Of a stretch of DNA of 64,000 bases, positions 48,560 through 59,447 are shown in pieces (position 1 is the stretch's first letter; every line of letters begins with the position of its first letter). Under the pieces are notes generated by a model. It was not told where the DNA came from. It saw nothing but the letters and a program-made list of their open reading frames with translations, and searched no databases. The stretch lies in contig CAJVGD010000006.1 of NCBI GenBank assembly GCA_910890315.1, positions 1,054,001 through 1,118,000 on the forward strand. Direction: 5' to 3'. The DNA comes from Serendipita indica DSM 11827. Taxonomy: Eukaryota; Basidiomycota; Agaricomycetes; Sebacinales; Serendipitaceae. The position numbers were made by a program, and so were the translations under genes.

Positions 48560-51181
48560 ATGCCACTCAACAGTTATGCTCAGTTTCCCAGCACTACAGT
48601 ATCAGGTCCAGTTCCATGCACGTTTATATTCCCCGGAAAACGTCGCCAGCGGTGGAAGGACAGCGACCCCAACTCGGTTCTGAGGCAAGAGTGTCAATGT
48701 AGACCTCGAGCAGCACAGAAATCAGCCGTCGAAAGTCCTATCGCTGACACACTCAGTCCTACTTGGATGGCGGGCCACTCGATTTCTACGTCAATGACAA
48801 GGGCTTCGCCGTCTACAGGCGAACGTTCAAGTTGCCTCCGAGAATCCTCTTCCGCCGGGACATTTGGCTCCAGACAAAGTCCCACAAGTATCTTTCTGGA
48901 TTCCGTCTCGACTAGCCCTGTTCGACGACGACTTACTGCGATGAAGGATACCTTTCACACACCCAGAGTGGCAGACTCGACAGATCCAACGGAGATGTTT
49001 ACACCACCAGATGCATTATTCTCACAAGAACTGGCACCAGTCAAGTTTTCTCATCACCAAAATGATTCTGCCTTTAGCGTCCCCGTCTCTCGACACGAAG
49101 ACGATGCAGTCACTCCTTCGAAGGAGCGGGAGCTCGCGTTCGACAATCACGATGTGTATATACGGAACGCAGTCAATGTTCATGAATATCCAAACACGGA
49201 TATCACGGGGTATGCATCCTCACCAACTCTGCACCGTGCACGAAGACCCTCCCCTCATAATTCCTCCACTGCAGCCTCCGGCTTTGTTCGTTGAATACGA
49301 TGATATATCCCCGCAGTGTCTACCTTCTCCAGGTCCCTCCTTTATAGGTGCAACTATACCTCGCAGAGACAAGTCGCCAGTACCGGATTATGTCAAGAAT
49401 CTCCAGCTGGAATTGTGGATCGATCAAGAACAACATCGCACTATCCGCGTCAAATTTGAATACAAACGATGGAGCCCACAGCCAGTCGCTTCAGTCGAAA
49501 GGGAGCCTTTCTCGGAGCATGTCACTTCTACTGGGATCATAGACATGCGTATGACAAAGACACAAACTGGTATTTTCCACTGTGGTGCAAGTAGCATTTT
49601 CCCGTGTTATAACAGCGACTTATGATGACAACAGAAACTCTCTCGAGAGGCAGTCATTCGACGGGTGATCGTCGACGGCCGAGACGATAAGGACTATTTC
49701 TCGCGTAGTGTCACCTTGCCCCTCAGAGAAAACGGAGTCTACGAAATTGATAGTACAGAGAATGTGCGAAAGCGAAAAGGTGGCCAGCAAAAACTCCCCT
49801 GGAAATTCAAATATCTCGTCGAAGAACGGCGTCATGCTCTAACAAATGAGGTGATTCCCACCGAGAAGGTGAGATAGTGACACATTTGTGCCCATTGTCT
49901 GGTTAACGAACAACAGATCCTCCGTCCAATTTGTTTCGTCTGTTCACCGGAGCTGCTCTTACCGTCGCAGGCAATAACAGTCACTATGGCCCATCTCCTC
50001 TCCAAAAGTTTTCGGCCTTCTTTGGTCGCCAAGCGTGTAACCCCTCCAGCTATGCCAACTCCAGTGACAGCTATCGCTACGCCTTTAGAGTCTACTATGG
50101 GAGGTATACTGCCAAATAACGAGCGACGCCGGAGTCGGGTTGGTAGCGTAGTCAAATCGCTTTCACGTCCGACCACGCCGGCCACCGATCGAAGACTTCG
50201 AGGAACCAGAACGCGCGGGTCATCGTTTGCAAGTGGTAGTCTACCCATTACTCCCCAAACTAGTGTGACAAGACCCGATCTTCTGGTGCCGAGCGCTGCG
50301 TACCCGACACCAGGTTCTTCCAGTCTCCAAGCACCAAGCCATCATGGATCGCATGTCAATTTGTCAACTCAATCTGCACCAGATTCTGGTCGCCCTTCTA
50401 CTGCAAGGAAGGGCCTTATGCTCGATTGGGATCCTCCAGAGACGATGAAGCAACTCTTTGTCCCACGTGCCCGTCGCGCATCCGAATCGTCCTCCAAGAA
50501 GCCACGTAGTGTTGGCAATATACTCGGAAAGTCTCCTAAGCTCCTTTCGGGCGCACTGTTCACTCGCCCACGCTCCAATAGTCGGCCAGCCACCGCCGGA
50601 ACAGAAAGGTCCCAGTTCTCGTTTGATCACGGCTTTTCGCAATATACGCTTACACCTGCGGCCTCTGACATACCACCCGTTCCCGTCCCGCCATTGCCTT
50701 GGTTGATCCCAACAGACGACGAAGTGTTCTCTCTTCTTGGACGGATGGCCAAGGTTGTCAACAAGGAGCAAGAGAGGCTAGAAAATCTTGCCAGAATGCA
50801 TAATTCGAGGGAGGCACGGATTGAAAGAGTCGATTCTTCCGGAGATCTCAGTGTTATTTCCAGCACCCCAGGCACCCCTCGCCAACCAACTGATACACCG
50901 TTCACTCTACGACCAATTGCATCGTTTAAGACTTTAGAGAGAATAGCTCGAAACGTTCTTTGGCTTCCAAGCGACCGTCGACCGCGGGTGAAGCGTACAA
51001 CCGTTTGACCGTTCGTTCAAAGAGTTTGGCAAACGTCAAGCGCCCAGGAACAGTTGACGGACATTATGGAAAGAATATGGCTACATGGAATCACCATTCA
51101 CGTTCTCAAAATACCTCCAGTACCAGCATCGGACTTCCAACCCCTCCTCGTCGGTCAAGACACAATGTAGCATTCGAGTGA
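48560..51181 (+). CDS. Large Ser/Pro-rich hypothetical protein
   Basis: Not recognised. The first ATG in the chosen frame (48560, MPLNSYAQFPSTTVSGPVPC) opens a Ser/Thr/Pro-rich disordered region of about 230 residues. An intron near 49205-49240 leads to a more ordered block (YVKNLQLELWIDQEQHRTIR; TGIIDMRMTKTQTGIFHCG; IVDGRDDKDYFSRSVTLPLR), which may be a beta-rich domain. The rest is again disordered and basic with many SP/TP sites, plus one helix-like stretch (DDEVFSLLGRMAKVVNKEQE). The 3' end is uncertain: one frame stops at 51008, while a shifted frame (SKRPSTAGEAYNRLTVRSKS) runs to 51180 and looks equally protein-like, so a last intron probably exists near 50940. A competing frame at about 48760-48905 (LDGGPLDFYVNDKGFAVYRR) also looks coding, so exon choice in the first third is tentative. 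Confidence 0.55.
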
Positions 51182-51269
51182 AGATTGCACTCCCCAAGTA
51201 ACGTACATTATTGTAGTGATTTGAGGCTGTTATATTTGTGTATCGGCAGAAGATGTACTTAGTAATTAT

Positions 51270-53089
51270 TCATAGTTTGGCGAGTCCTCTTGCATTGAGC
51301 AGAGCGGCCTCTTTCTTCTTAATCTCTGCAGTCAACTCGTGTAATCGCTTGGCGCGTTCGAGCTCTCGTCGACCAATCTGTTGGATATGGACCTCGTCCG
51401 GACCCTGGAACCGACTTAGTTCGACCTTAAAGGCCTTTGGAGAAGTACGTACGTCTGCAAAGCGAAGAGTTCGCATTCCTGCTGCAAGCTTGGCCAGCGG
51501 CGTGTCTTGGCTAATGCCTTCGGCCCCATACGATTGGATTGCTCGGTCGATCACGGTTGCAGCCATTTGCGGGACTACAAACTGATCCGGTGTTAGAGCC
51601 AATCTCGTCTGCAAGGGCACAACCCACCTTGGCGATACCAATTTCCTTCAGTGCACCTTTAGCCTGGAACTTGTCGATCTAAATGTATAATGAGACTTGC
51701 GTATGGCCTTGATCGATGACTATACCTGATGAGCAGCGCTGAGAACTAGTAGACGAGATGCCTCTATCTCAGCACGAGACTTGGCAATGTCGGAGATGAT
51801 GGTTCCTAGCACAGTGAGACTACTTCTTCGTCTATAAAATCTGCTTACCATGCTGATATAGGAACTTTCCAAATGTCTTCCTGCTTGGATCCGTGACTCG
51901 TTGGATCATCAAGTCGAGGGCATACTGTGCGGCACCGATGGACCGCATGCAATGATGAATCCTTCCTGGACCAAGTCGGCCTTGAATAATCTATGGCCCG
52001 AAATGAGTTACGGTCCGCTTGTCATGAGAGCAAGATACCTCGAAACCTCTCCCCCACCCCAGGACCAGGTTGGACAGAGGAACGCGCACGTTGTCATATA
52101 TAACTTCGCAATGGCCCTCTGGTGCGTCATCATACCCGAATACATGCATAGGGCGAACAATCTTGACACCTGGTGTTTCCGGCGGTACCAGGACAACGGA
52201 TTGTTGCAAATACTTGTTCTTGTTGTCGGGATCTGACTTTCCCATGACGATGTGAAGTTTGCAGCGAGGATCACCAGCGCCAGATATCCACCATTTGTGT
52301 CCATTAATGACGATGGAGTCGCCATCACGGCGAATAGATGTCTGAATATTGGTTGCATCCGAGGATGCAACTAGTAAAGTTTAGCTGAGAGCATTGGCTT
52401 GTCTGTATACATACCTCCTTTCTCTGTCATGCTAAATGCTGAACGAATCTCTCCGTTCAACAGAGGAATAAGCCATTTCTTCTGCTGTTCCGGAGTTCCA
52501 TATTTCGCAAGAACCTCTGTGTAAGATTATTATCGTGGTTTGATCACCATATTGTTCGCGTACCCATGTTACCAGTGTCTGGAGCAGAGCAATTCACGGA
52601 TTCGGATCCAAACTGGCCGCAGCGGCCCAGTATTTCTGCCATGACAGCATACTGAAATATCGCTGAGCACGCTTGTGCAAGAGATTATGTAGCTTACCTC
52701 GAGGTTGGTGAGCGGCACTCCAAACTCTGGGTAATGTTTCTTGGAGAGGAAAAGGTTCCATAATCCACGCTGCTTGGCCTTTAATTTCAGCTCTTCTGTA
52801 ATGGGAATGACTGTCTTCCATCGCTGGACAGGATCCGCTGGGAGTTGGGCTTCCCAAACCTTTCGTGCTGGCTCGAGCTCGTTCTGCGGCTGGTCAGTAC
52901 ACCCTAAATCGAAGCGTTGGATACATACATGCACAAAGTCGACCAGCTTTGCTAGAGTTTCCTTCGCGTACGGCGAGAACTTGTCTTCGACCTGTCGAGG
53001 TGAGAAGGCAAGCAGCACTCGCAAGGCTGAGAGCTCACCATTGCCCACGACGAGGAGGAAGTATACTGTTCGATGGGATGCGGAGCCAT
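51270..53089 (-). CDS. Acyl-CoA dehydrogenase, ACAD10/11-like, probably peroxisomal
   Basis: FAD-dependent oxidation of acyl-CoA. Starts [17 protein letters not shown] at 53089. Family blocks: [60 protein letters not shown] followed by MTEKG and [13 protein letters not shown] (the substrate/FAD region), [55 protein letters not shown] and [20 protein letters not shown] near the C-terminus. These match the ACAD10/11 branch rather than short-chain enzymes. The last three residues are AKL, a canonical peroxisomal targeting signal type 1, and there is no mitochondrial presequence. About nine introns. Length about 440 residues, normal for a dehydrogenase without a kinase-like extension. Confidence 0.93.
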
Positions 53090-53217
53090 TGTCGGAACAA
53101 AATTGTAGGTAGAGGTGAGGGTCAAGATTCAAGGCGGCTAACTCATAGCCGTAAGTATAACCGGTGGAGCCGAATAAATGAGAATAAAACTAGTACAAGA
53201 GGTAACATCGAGTGCGT

Positions 53218-55251
53218 TCAATTATCACCGGTATCTATCTGTTTCTTGCTCTCGGCACGAGCCGCGAGCCTCTCGTCCATCCATCGGGGAGGTACTCCGT
53301 GAGTCGAAGGGGCCTCGAGCATGAGACTGGCCCCCGGAAGCGATTTCGTCCATTGTCTCCATCTAACTTTTTCTACCCATTCTTCCCTAGATACCAGAAC
53401 TCGCGCATCTACGTCTCGGAGGTATATGTCCTTGTTGTTCCATACCCTTCGGGTCAGACGCTCCTTTGTACGCTGAGTGATGCGTGCAACAGCATCATTA
53501 GTCTTCTCGAACATAGCTCTAAAGGACTGCAGTGATGCTTCAACCAGGCTGATGTGAACTTGTAGATTCAACGGCGAGCGTTGTGCCGTCCTGGGTACAA
53601 TTCCAATAAAGTCCGAATCTGAACAAAATGAGAACACGATCATGCGGGCCGTAAGGTGCTTACAAGGTTGTGTGTCATGATTCAGAGGAAGGCCCCTGGT
53701 TGACGCCTGTCCAGCCGGAAGAGCATCAAGAGCCGACTTGAGGAATGCGAGCTCACTCTCTCGCCTTTTGACTAGTTCGGCGAGGTGATACTTCATCCAA
53801 CGCATAAGCTCCGTAATTCGCTGGTGATTGGCATATGCGAATACCGGCATGAACATCAAAGGAGTGATCAAGAAGCGGGGTGCAGTGAGGTCATCCGCGG
53901 TGGGTTGTTCATTTTCGTTGCCGGCCAAGGGCTGAGTTTGAGACGGCTGATAGCGTTGTATCTCACTATCCAACATGGTCTGGAGACGCAGAGCTTCTGC
54001 TTTGTCATACTCTTCTGCGAGAAGCATATAGTGCTCGCAGAGCATTCGTTGACCAGCCCACGCTAGGTGACGAAGCATATATGCAAATGTCGCGTTATTT
54101 GGACTGGCCCTTGCTGGCTCCCAGACGTAATCGCTTCGATTAGGGAGTGGCCTTTGGTTCACAGGCTGGGGAACATCGTACTCGTCCTCGCTGTCCCACC
54201 AGTCCGAAGTCGGCGAAGGAAGATTGGACGGAAGTGGGTATGGGTTTGTGAGGACTTCGAAGATCGTGATCATCTTCGGAATATCTCCTAGACTTCCATA
54301 TAGATGTACCATCGAGGTGAGAATGGAAGTAGTCATCGGCATAAGTTGAGGAAGGGGGAGACCTGATTTGTCGGCTTCCTTGAGTCTGCGCTCGAATTCC
54401 TCTGGCATACGGTCGGGTCTACGTATGTCAAATGCGTAATTCTCTCGCAACAGCGCCTCGGCCGCTTCCACGTTGCCGTTCACCCTAAAGACCCTGAGGG
54501 CTAGCTCCATTATCGGTGGAGTGATCTCCTTCTCCTCCGCCTTCATCCGTTGTAGGATATCAACAGCAAATTTGTTTGCTGTTTCTCTTACGGTGCCCCG
54601 CGCAGAGTATGGAATATCCAGCTCCAGCAGGAATACGGAAGTTTGGAGAGCGTATTTGTATGAACTAGGGGATGGTGTGATTCCCTCCTTCTCCATTCTT
54701 TCCAGTATCGCAGCTGAGCCATACACATGCCCACCGGCCCACATATAGCGGAGCATATAGTCAAAGTCCTCCTTTTGGGGTACCTGATTTGCTTCTTTCA
54801 TGTGAGTAATAATCTCGAAAAGTCGGTTCCCGAACGGCAACGGGTTTTCGAGCCTCTGCCAGATCGTCTGGCGATTTGCCTGGTGCGAGCAGTATTTACG
54901 TGTACTATTCCAGTCTGGTGTACACTTTCGTAGTACCTTTTGTAGGGTCTCACGCGGTATTGGCGCGCTCCGGTTGAGATTTATGATTTGTCGAAGAGCC
55001 AGGTAGGTTTCCCAGACCTGCTCATAGCGTGCTCCTGGCGTGTCCAATAGTTCTTCTAGTCGCTTTCGTGCCGATTCCATTGGGTTTATCCCCAGAAATC
55101 GGGGCAGAACAACCGCATGGTTGCCGAGGTTGGGGTTTGCAGGCTGGTCACTCTTTTCGAGGCTCAATTGCTGGTATTTTTCTCTGCTTGCACGTGCTTT
55201 GGCAAGATTTCTGAGCACTTGGGCTGAGCCGCGCGCCAAAGACGGGCGCAT
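53218..55251 (-). CDS. Pentatricopeptide-like mitochondrial protein
   Basis: Long, nearly intron-free frame of about 677 residues. The first ATG is at 55251 (MRPSLARGSAQVLRNLAKAR), an Arg-rich N-terminus fitting mitochondrial import; the frame is open further upstream but has no ATG. Degenerate helical-hairpin repeats of PPR type are visible: FEIITHMKEANQVPQKEDFD, GSAAILERMEKEGITPSPSS, MTTSILTSMVHLYGSLGDIP and MLRHLAWAGQRMLCEHYMLL. Fungal proteins of this kind bind organellar transcripts or assemble respiratory complexes; which one cannot be told. A 45-nt segment (53619-53663) has GTAAGC and TTCAG ends and looks like an intron, but it also reads through without a stop. GPATCH11 starts only 67 nt away on the other strand. 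Confidence 0.7.
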   Translation of the reverse strand: MRPSLARGSAQVLRNLAKARASREKYQQLSLEKSDQPANPNLGNHAVVLPRFLGINPMESARKRLEELLDTPGARYEQVWETYLALRQIINLNRSAPIPRETLQKVLRKCTPDWNSTRKYCSHQANRQTIWQRLENPLPFGNRLFEIITHMKEANQVPQKEDFDYMLRYMWAGGHVYGSAAILERMEKEGITPSPSSYKYALQTSVFLLELDIPYSARGTVRETANKFAVDILQRMKAEEKEITPPIMELALRVFRVNGNVEAAEALLRENYAFDIRRPDRMPEEFERRLKEADKSGLPLPQLMPMTTSILTSMVHLYGSLGDIPKMITIFEVLTNPYPLPSNLPSPTSDWWDSEDEYDVPQPVNQRPLPNRSDYVWEPARASPNNATFAYMLRHLAWAGQRMLCEHYMLLAEEYDKAEALRLQTMLDSEIQRYQPSQTQPLAGNENEQPTADDLTAPRFLITPLMFMPVFAYANHQRITELMRWMKYHLAELVKRRESELAFLKSALDALPAGQASTRGLPLNHDTQPCKHLTARMIVFSFCSDSDFIGIVPRTAQRSPLNLQVHISLVEASLQSFRAMFEKTNDAVARITQRTKERLTRRVWNNKDIYLRDVDARVLVSREEWVEKVRWRQWTKSLPGASLMLEAPSTHGVPPRWMDERLAARAESKKQIDTGDN
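53619..53663 (-). other. Probable 45-nt intron, length a multiple of three and free of stops
   Basis: Begins GTAAGC and ends TTTTGTTCAG, with a CTTAC branch-like site. Because it is 45 nt and has no stop, both spliced and retained forms code. The encoded residues (KHLTARMIVFSFCS) have no resemblance to repeat structure around them, which favours splicing. Confidence 0.6.
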
Positions 55252-55318
55252 GGAAGAATAGTGACTTTTGGCGGCTTCCAACCTTGAGCTTGCTGCAACC
55301 GTACGAGCAAGCAACTCG

Positions 55319-56592
55319 ATGAACGACGAGGATGATTATCTGTCCGACAAATTCTTGCAACAACTTGAAGCAAAGGAGAGGTCTAACAAATCGTACTCAC
55401 AGCGAAGGAAAGATGCTCAACGCGACTCGGAAATTAGGAATCTAGCCGGTCGCACCAAGTCGAAGAAGGAGCTAGAGAAGGAGGCTATGGATAAACTCAA
55501 GGAGGGAATGTCTACAAGTTTATTCGAGCGGGAGAAGCTGGCCGTCGCTGAGGGTGGCTCGGAAAGCAAGGCCATGAGAATGATGAGCAAGATGGGTTTT
55601 AAGCCTGGACAAGCTCTAGGGAGACAGGAAGTCGCCGTTTCTCCTAGTGAATTGGTGGAAGGGTCAACGAGCAAGACTACCAGTAACAAGAAGGCTGTTC
55701 CCATCTCTATCAACCTATGGGAAGGTGAGCTCGAGTCGGGTGATCAACAAACGCGCGTGACAAGCAACCAGGTAGAAAAGGTCTCGGGGCCATGAAACGT
55801 CCTCTGTCGCCTGATTCAGTCGCACATGAGCTCGAGCGCGCAGCAAAGGCCGCCAAAACAAGGGAGGCTCTGTCTCAGGACGAATTTAGAAGCAGGAACA
55901 GAGCTGAATTCGAGGAAAAGAGGGATGAAGGTCGACTCCTCTCTGCTCAGAAGACTTGTGCCGTTCTAGACGAAAAAGCAGGTGTAACCGTAAGTATCTC
56001 CGTCTACAGACATGCATAGTACTCAGCTCCGTCTACTAGTTCAATTACCTTGTCGTCAATCCTCGTAGGGCAAAACTCATTCCACCGAACCTCCTTGATG
56101 CCCTCGGTATTGATCCGGAAGTGGATATCGACGACACGTACCAATCTGGTTCGCATAGAATGAGAAAAGATAACATGGAGAGGCTAGAAGACGATGAGAC
56201 CCGCCTTGACTCTGGGCTGGCGCGTCGCCTTCGAGAAGACATGAAACGAGATGCTCTCGTATCACGCCACAACCCAGGAGAAATTGACGAGGATGAAACC
56301 CTGAGCATGGGTGCAGTGACTCGGAGAAGCAAGTCCGAACCGGAGCCAAACGAGCTTCAAATTACGTCCGAACTTGTAGAGCAAACTCAAGAGTTTCTTC
56401 AACAGCCAGTAAGATCATATAATGCATGGAAATCGGTGTACTCATCCTTTGCAGGCAAAGGTTAGGCTCGAGCGAGTTCTGGGCTACATGCGGGAGAAAT
56501 ATTTCTTTTGTTTTTGGTGTGGTACCGAATACAAAAGTCAGGAGGACATGAATACTTCGTGTCCTGGAGAGACGGAAGAAATGCACGACTAG
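55319..56592 (+). CDS. GPATCH11: G-patch domain protein, GPATCH11-like (DUF4187)
   Basis: Predicted nuclear RNA-processing factor; G-patch domains activate DEAH helicases. Starts MNDEDDYLSDKFLQQLEAKE at 55319. The G-patch is MRMMSKMGFKPGQALGRQE, interrupted by a Ser/Thr-rich insert, then PISINLWEGRKGLGAMKRP across an intron (55726-55770). A charged helical region follows (RSRNRAEFEEKRDEGRLLSA). The C-terminal DUF4187 domain ends ERVLGYMREKYFFCFWCGTE then a second CPGETEEMHD: the CxxC and the final C of that motif suggest a small metal site. Three or four introns. The domain pair is specific to GPATCH11. It runs convergently with the next minus-strand gene; the stop codons are 32 nt apart. Confidence 0.93.
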
Positions 56593-56624
56593 AAGCAATA
56601 TAATATATCGAAAGCAGATGTAGG

Positions 56625-57375
56625 TTATTGATCTGGGGGTTAGTGTCAGAGACATCCATCGAGGAGAATTCATCGAGCCCTCAAGACACTCACCGGAACG
56701 CTCTCCGCCTTCTGTTTCAAACTTTTTGCGATACCGAAGCGACTCTTCGACGGCTTCGACGTCTGGGTTCCCTTGGGCATCAACTCCCCATAGGGCTGCT
56801 GCCACTCGACTTGCTCGCTCCCGCTGTTCTTTACTCTCAGCGCGAGTGAAGCCCGACATGCTTGCAACGCCCTGCAGGCTCATCTCTGGTGCGTTGACCT
56901 TTTGGTCTACATTCGATTTCAGCATGTCGAAATCGAGATGACGAGGATGGACTGGATCGAGAGCAAATTCTCGCTCAATGTGCGCGTCGAGGGTTTCCGG
57001 TGTGAGAAATGTCGCACTTTGGTGATAGAGAGAGACCAATGCACGTAATTTCTTTCGTGGAAGACGTCTCTGATTCGGCTGTGCGGTCGAATCCAATATT
57101 TCGCCTTCCAACAACTCGTCCGGTGCTCGATATGTCAAAAGGTCACCACTATGTGGCTTTGGGACAGTAAATCCCACTTTTTCAAGTGGTGGTGGAGCGC
57201 TTTCCTCCTTTTCGAGTCGTTCTCGCTCACGTTCGACTGTAGCTTGGTGTCTAGCCCAGAACGCCTTGCGTATCTCCATTGATAAACGGTCTGTAGCATC
57301 ATTATACCACGCTGTCTGTCCCCTGAGACTTCTGTGAGCGATCCCTTTGGCTGGTCGAGCGAGAAGTCGCGACAT
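56625..57375 (-). CDS. Small predicted mitochondrial protein, unrecognised
   Basis: Two exons (57375-56694 and 56632-56625) give exactly 229 residues and a stop two codons into exon 2 (ERSDQ). The N-terminus (MSRLLARPAKGIAHRSLRGQ) is Arg-rich and lacks acids, as for mitochondrial import. It continues with a charged helix (RHQATVERERERLEKEESAP) and a compact block (RRLPRKKLRALVSLYHQSAT; FLTPETLDAHIEREFALDP). The pattern of size, basic character and divergent pairing with the mitoribosomal bL17m gene (starts 38 nt apart) suggests a mitoribosome or mitochondrial translation factor. I do not recognise the family, so this is context only. Confidence 0.7.
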
Positions 57376-57413
57376 CGTCGAGAACAAGAATTTGGACCCG
57401 ACCTTATTCGACC

Positions 57414-58618
57414 ATGAAACATGGAGTCGCGTTCAGAAAACTCTCGAGACCAACTGCTCACAGGATGCTCATGTTAAGGTGCACAAGGCAGCGAAATAGA
57501 CGCGAAAAACGATGCTGAGCTCGCGGTAGAAACATGGTGTCTTCGCTCATTGAACACGAGCAAATCCAGACGACCTTTCCAAAGGCAAAGGAGGCGGCTA
57601 GGTTGGCGGAAAAGGTATCTACGAGTCTGCAATTGTCGCGTAGATGGTTGGCTCACAAATTTCTCACATGTAGCTCATTACGCTGGGCAAGAAGGGAAAA
57701 GATAGCAATCGTTCATCCGCACAAAGCTTCTTAGCGTCGACAAGACTACTTCCCAAGGTGTTCGGCGATCTGGCTGAGCGGTACAAGGACCGGCCTGGAG
57801 GGTATACTCGCATTTACAAATATGGGCGCCGACCTGGTGACAATGCGCCTAAAGCAATTCTCGAGCTTGTTGACGGGCCGCGAGATACCAAATTTGAGAT
57901 GACGGCCCGCAAAGTCGGATGGGAGGTCATGGGTTGGAAAGAGAAAGGGGAGCATACGGACCTTTATAACGGCGTTGAGAATGGCGTTGAAAGCATTGAA
58001 GTGATGGGCGGTAACGCCAGCTTTCTGAGAAAGGGGACCAGAGAAGACGTCGCCAAAGTGTTGCAGTATCGCAACGAAGCCGAACGTGCCGAGTTTGGAA
58101 CCAAGGCAGCAGCATACCTGGTGAGTCTACTTCTGCTAAAAGGCGAGCTCCAGCGTTGACGGTTTCCGTAGAATACATTATTGGTCGAAAAGGACGCGCG
58201 CAACAAGACTAGGAAAGAATTCGTTAAGAAGCTCTCGGATGACGTCGAGAAGAAGAAGATTGATTTTGCCGTTCAAGTCCAAGAAGCTCGACTTTGGCGT
58301 CGTGTCTGGCACCGAGCTCCTGGGCAAGTGATGCCATCGTCCACACTGGGCAGCTTGCAGCTAGCCAAGAAGGCAATGGCAAAGAAGCGACCATGGCAAC
58401 TGGAAAAATCGCCAGCCGGCTACAGCCCCTTGGAGATTTCCGCCAGCAAGCGGTTCTTGCCTCGAAAGACGATCCGGGTAAAGACGGTCGAGGTCATTGT
58501 CGACAAAGATGGCGAGAGAAAGAGCACGTCAAAGATTGAAGAGGGTCGATCAATCAAAGAGATGCCATTCCGGAAGAAGGCGCTGCCGCCAAAAGTGCAA
58601 TCTGCACTCAAGATATGA
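57414..58618 (+). CDS. MRPL8: Mitochondrial ribosomal protein bL17m
   Basis: Large mitoribosomal subunit protein of the bacterial L17 family. Exon 1 (57414-57478) reads MKHGVAFRKLSRPTAHRMLM; exon 2 from 57530 gives RNMVSSLIEHEQIQTTFPKA and KEAARLAEK, and exon 3 starts LITLGKKGKD. These are the defining bL17 blocks. The RPGGYTRIYKYGRRPGDNAP and AILELVD strands complete the core. A C-terminal extension of about 200 residues, basic and helical (KKLSDDVEKKKIDFAVQVQE; SASKRFLPRKTIRVKTVEV), is longer than in bacteria, as usual for fungal mitochondrial versions. A fourth intron lies near 58122-58171. Transcribed divergently from the small minus-strand gene with a 38-nt spacer that must include both promoters. 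Confidence 0.95.
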
Positions 58619-59447
58619 TTCTCGTAATCCCTTACGAAGCTGTCACTCATTTAGTCGTAATTATAATGCGTCGGGCTGTGGTATGCGTGTGCGAGTGCAC
58701 GTTATTTGCTCCTGTCGGATCTTGTTTCCAGAGTGAGACATTGTGGGGGGACAACTGAGGGCCAAATGCCGACCCGCCTCGGAAATCTCAACTTTGATAT
58801 CAAATTTACACACTCTTAATTGTGCTCAACGTCATTTGGTAGCTTGTTAGTCACTGAGATCAAGGGGCCCATTTCCTCTGATATATTCGGCCCGCTTCTC
58901 ATACAACTCGTTGCTTCGAGCTCCTGAGAGGTATAAAGGGCCTCCTCTGACTGTTCCAGACGGTCCGACAACTTCTCCCCCTTTCCTCCCCGGTTGCTCA
59001 GAGTGCCAACCTCGGTCCAAAGGACATTGCGAGATATTCATCTGTGCAACTTCAAAGATATTGCTCTTGCACAGATCACTTGTTCGGTCTCCCCCGTCAC
59101 ACCAGGCTTTGCGAGTCCTCGGGAGCCTGCACGCTGGCGCATGAAGGGTACCGAATGATTGTTATTCTGCTGCAAGGATAATGATATACTGTCCCCTGTT
59201 TTCTTCATCTGTGTATCTTTTGTAGGCCCTCACCATGCATCCCCGGCCTCAGTCTTTGCTTGAATTCACTAGAGTTGATTACGGAAAATCGTACTGAAAT
59301 CGGCTTATGAGATATTGGCACCGATCTTGTCGAGGTGAAATTCTGTGTAATTCTTGGTCGATGGCTGTGATGACGCTGTGCTAAGGATAGCACGCAAATA
59401 AAAGTGGGTGGCAGCGTTGGTTCGTTGGCCGCAACTTGGACTCCTCC
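58619..59447. other. Long intergenic region upstream of PSD2
   Basis: About 830 nt. A TATA-like box (GGTATAAAGGG) lies near 58932 and is followed by a 78-codon plus-strand frame rich in Pro and Ser, whose composition does not look convincing. The right part is A/T-rich and probably holds the PSD2 promoter. No tRNA, repeat or transposon end was recognised. Confidence 0.5.

Noticed and set aside
55252-55314. PPR-like protein starting at 55314
   Set aside because: The codon there is TTG, not ATG. The first true ATG is at 55251.
56045-56349. Two minus-strand frames within GPATCH11
   Set aside because: Shadows of a conserved coding exon: Ser/Arg-rich, with no motif.
58911-59144. A 78-codon frame after a TATA-like box
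   Set aside because: Pro/Ser-rich with no signal peptide or motif; the TATA-like box alone is insufficient support.
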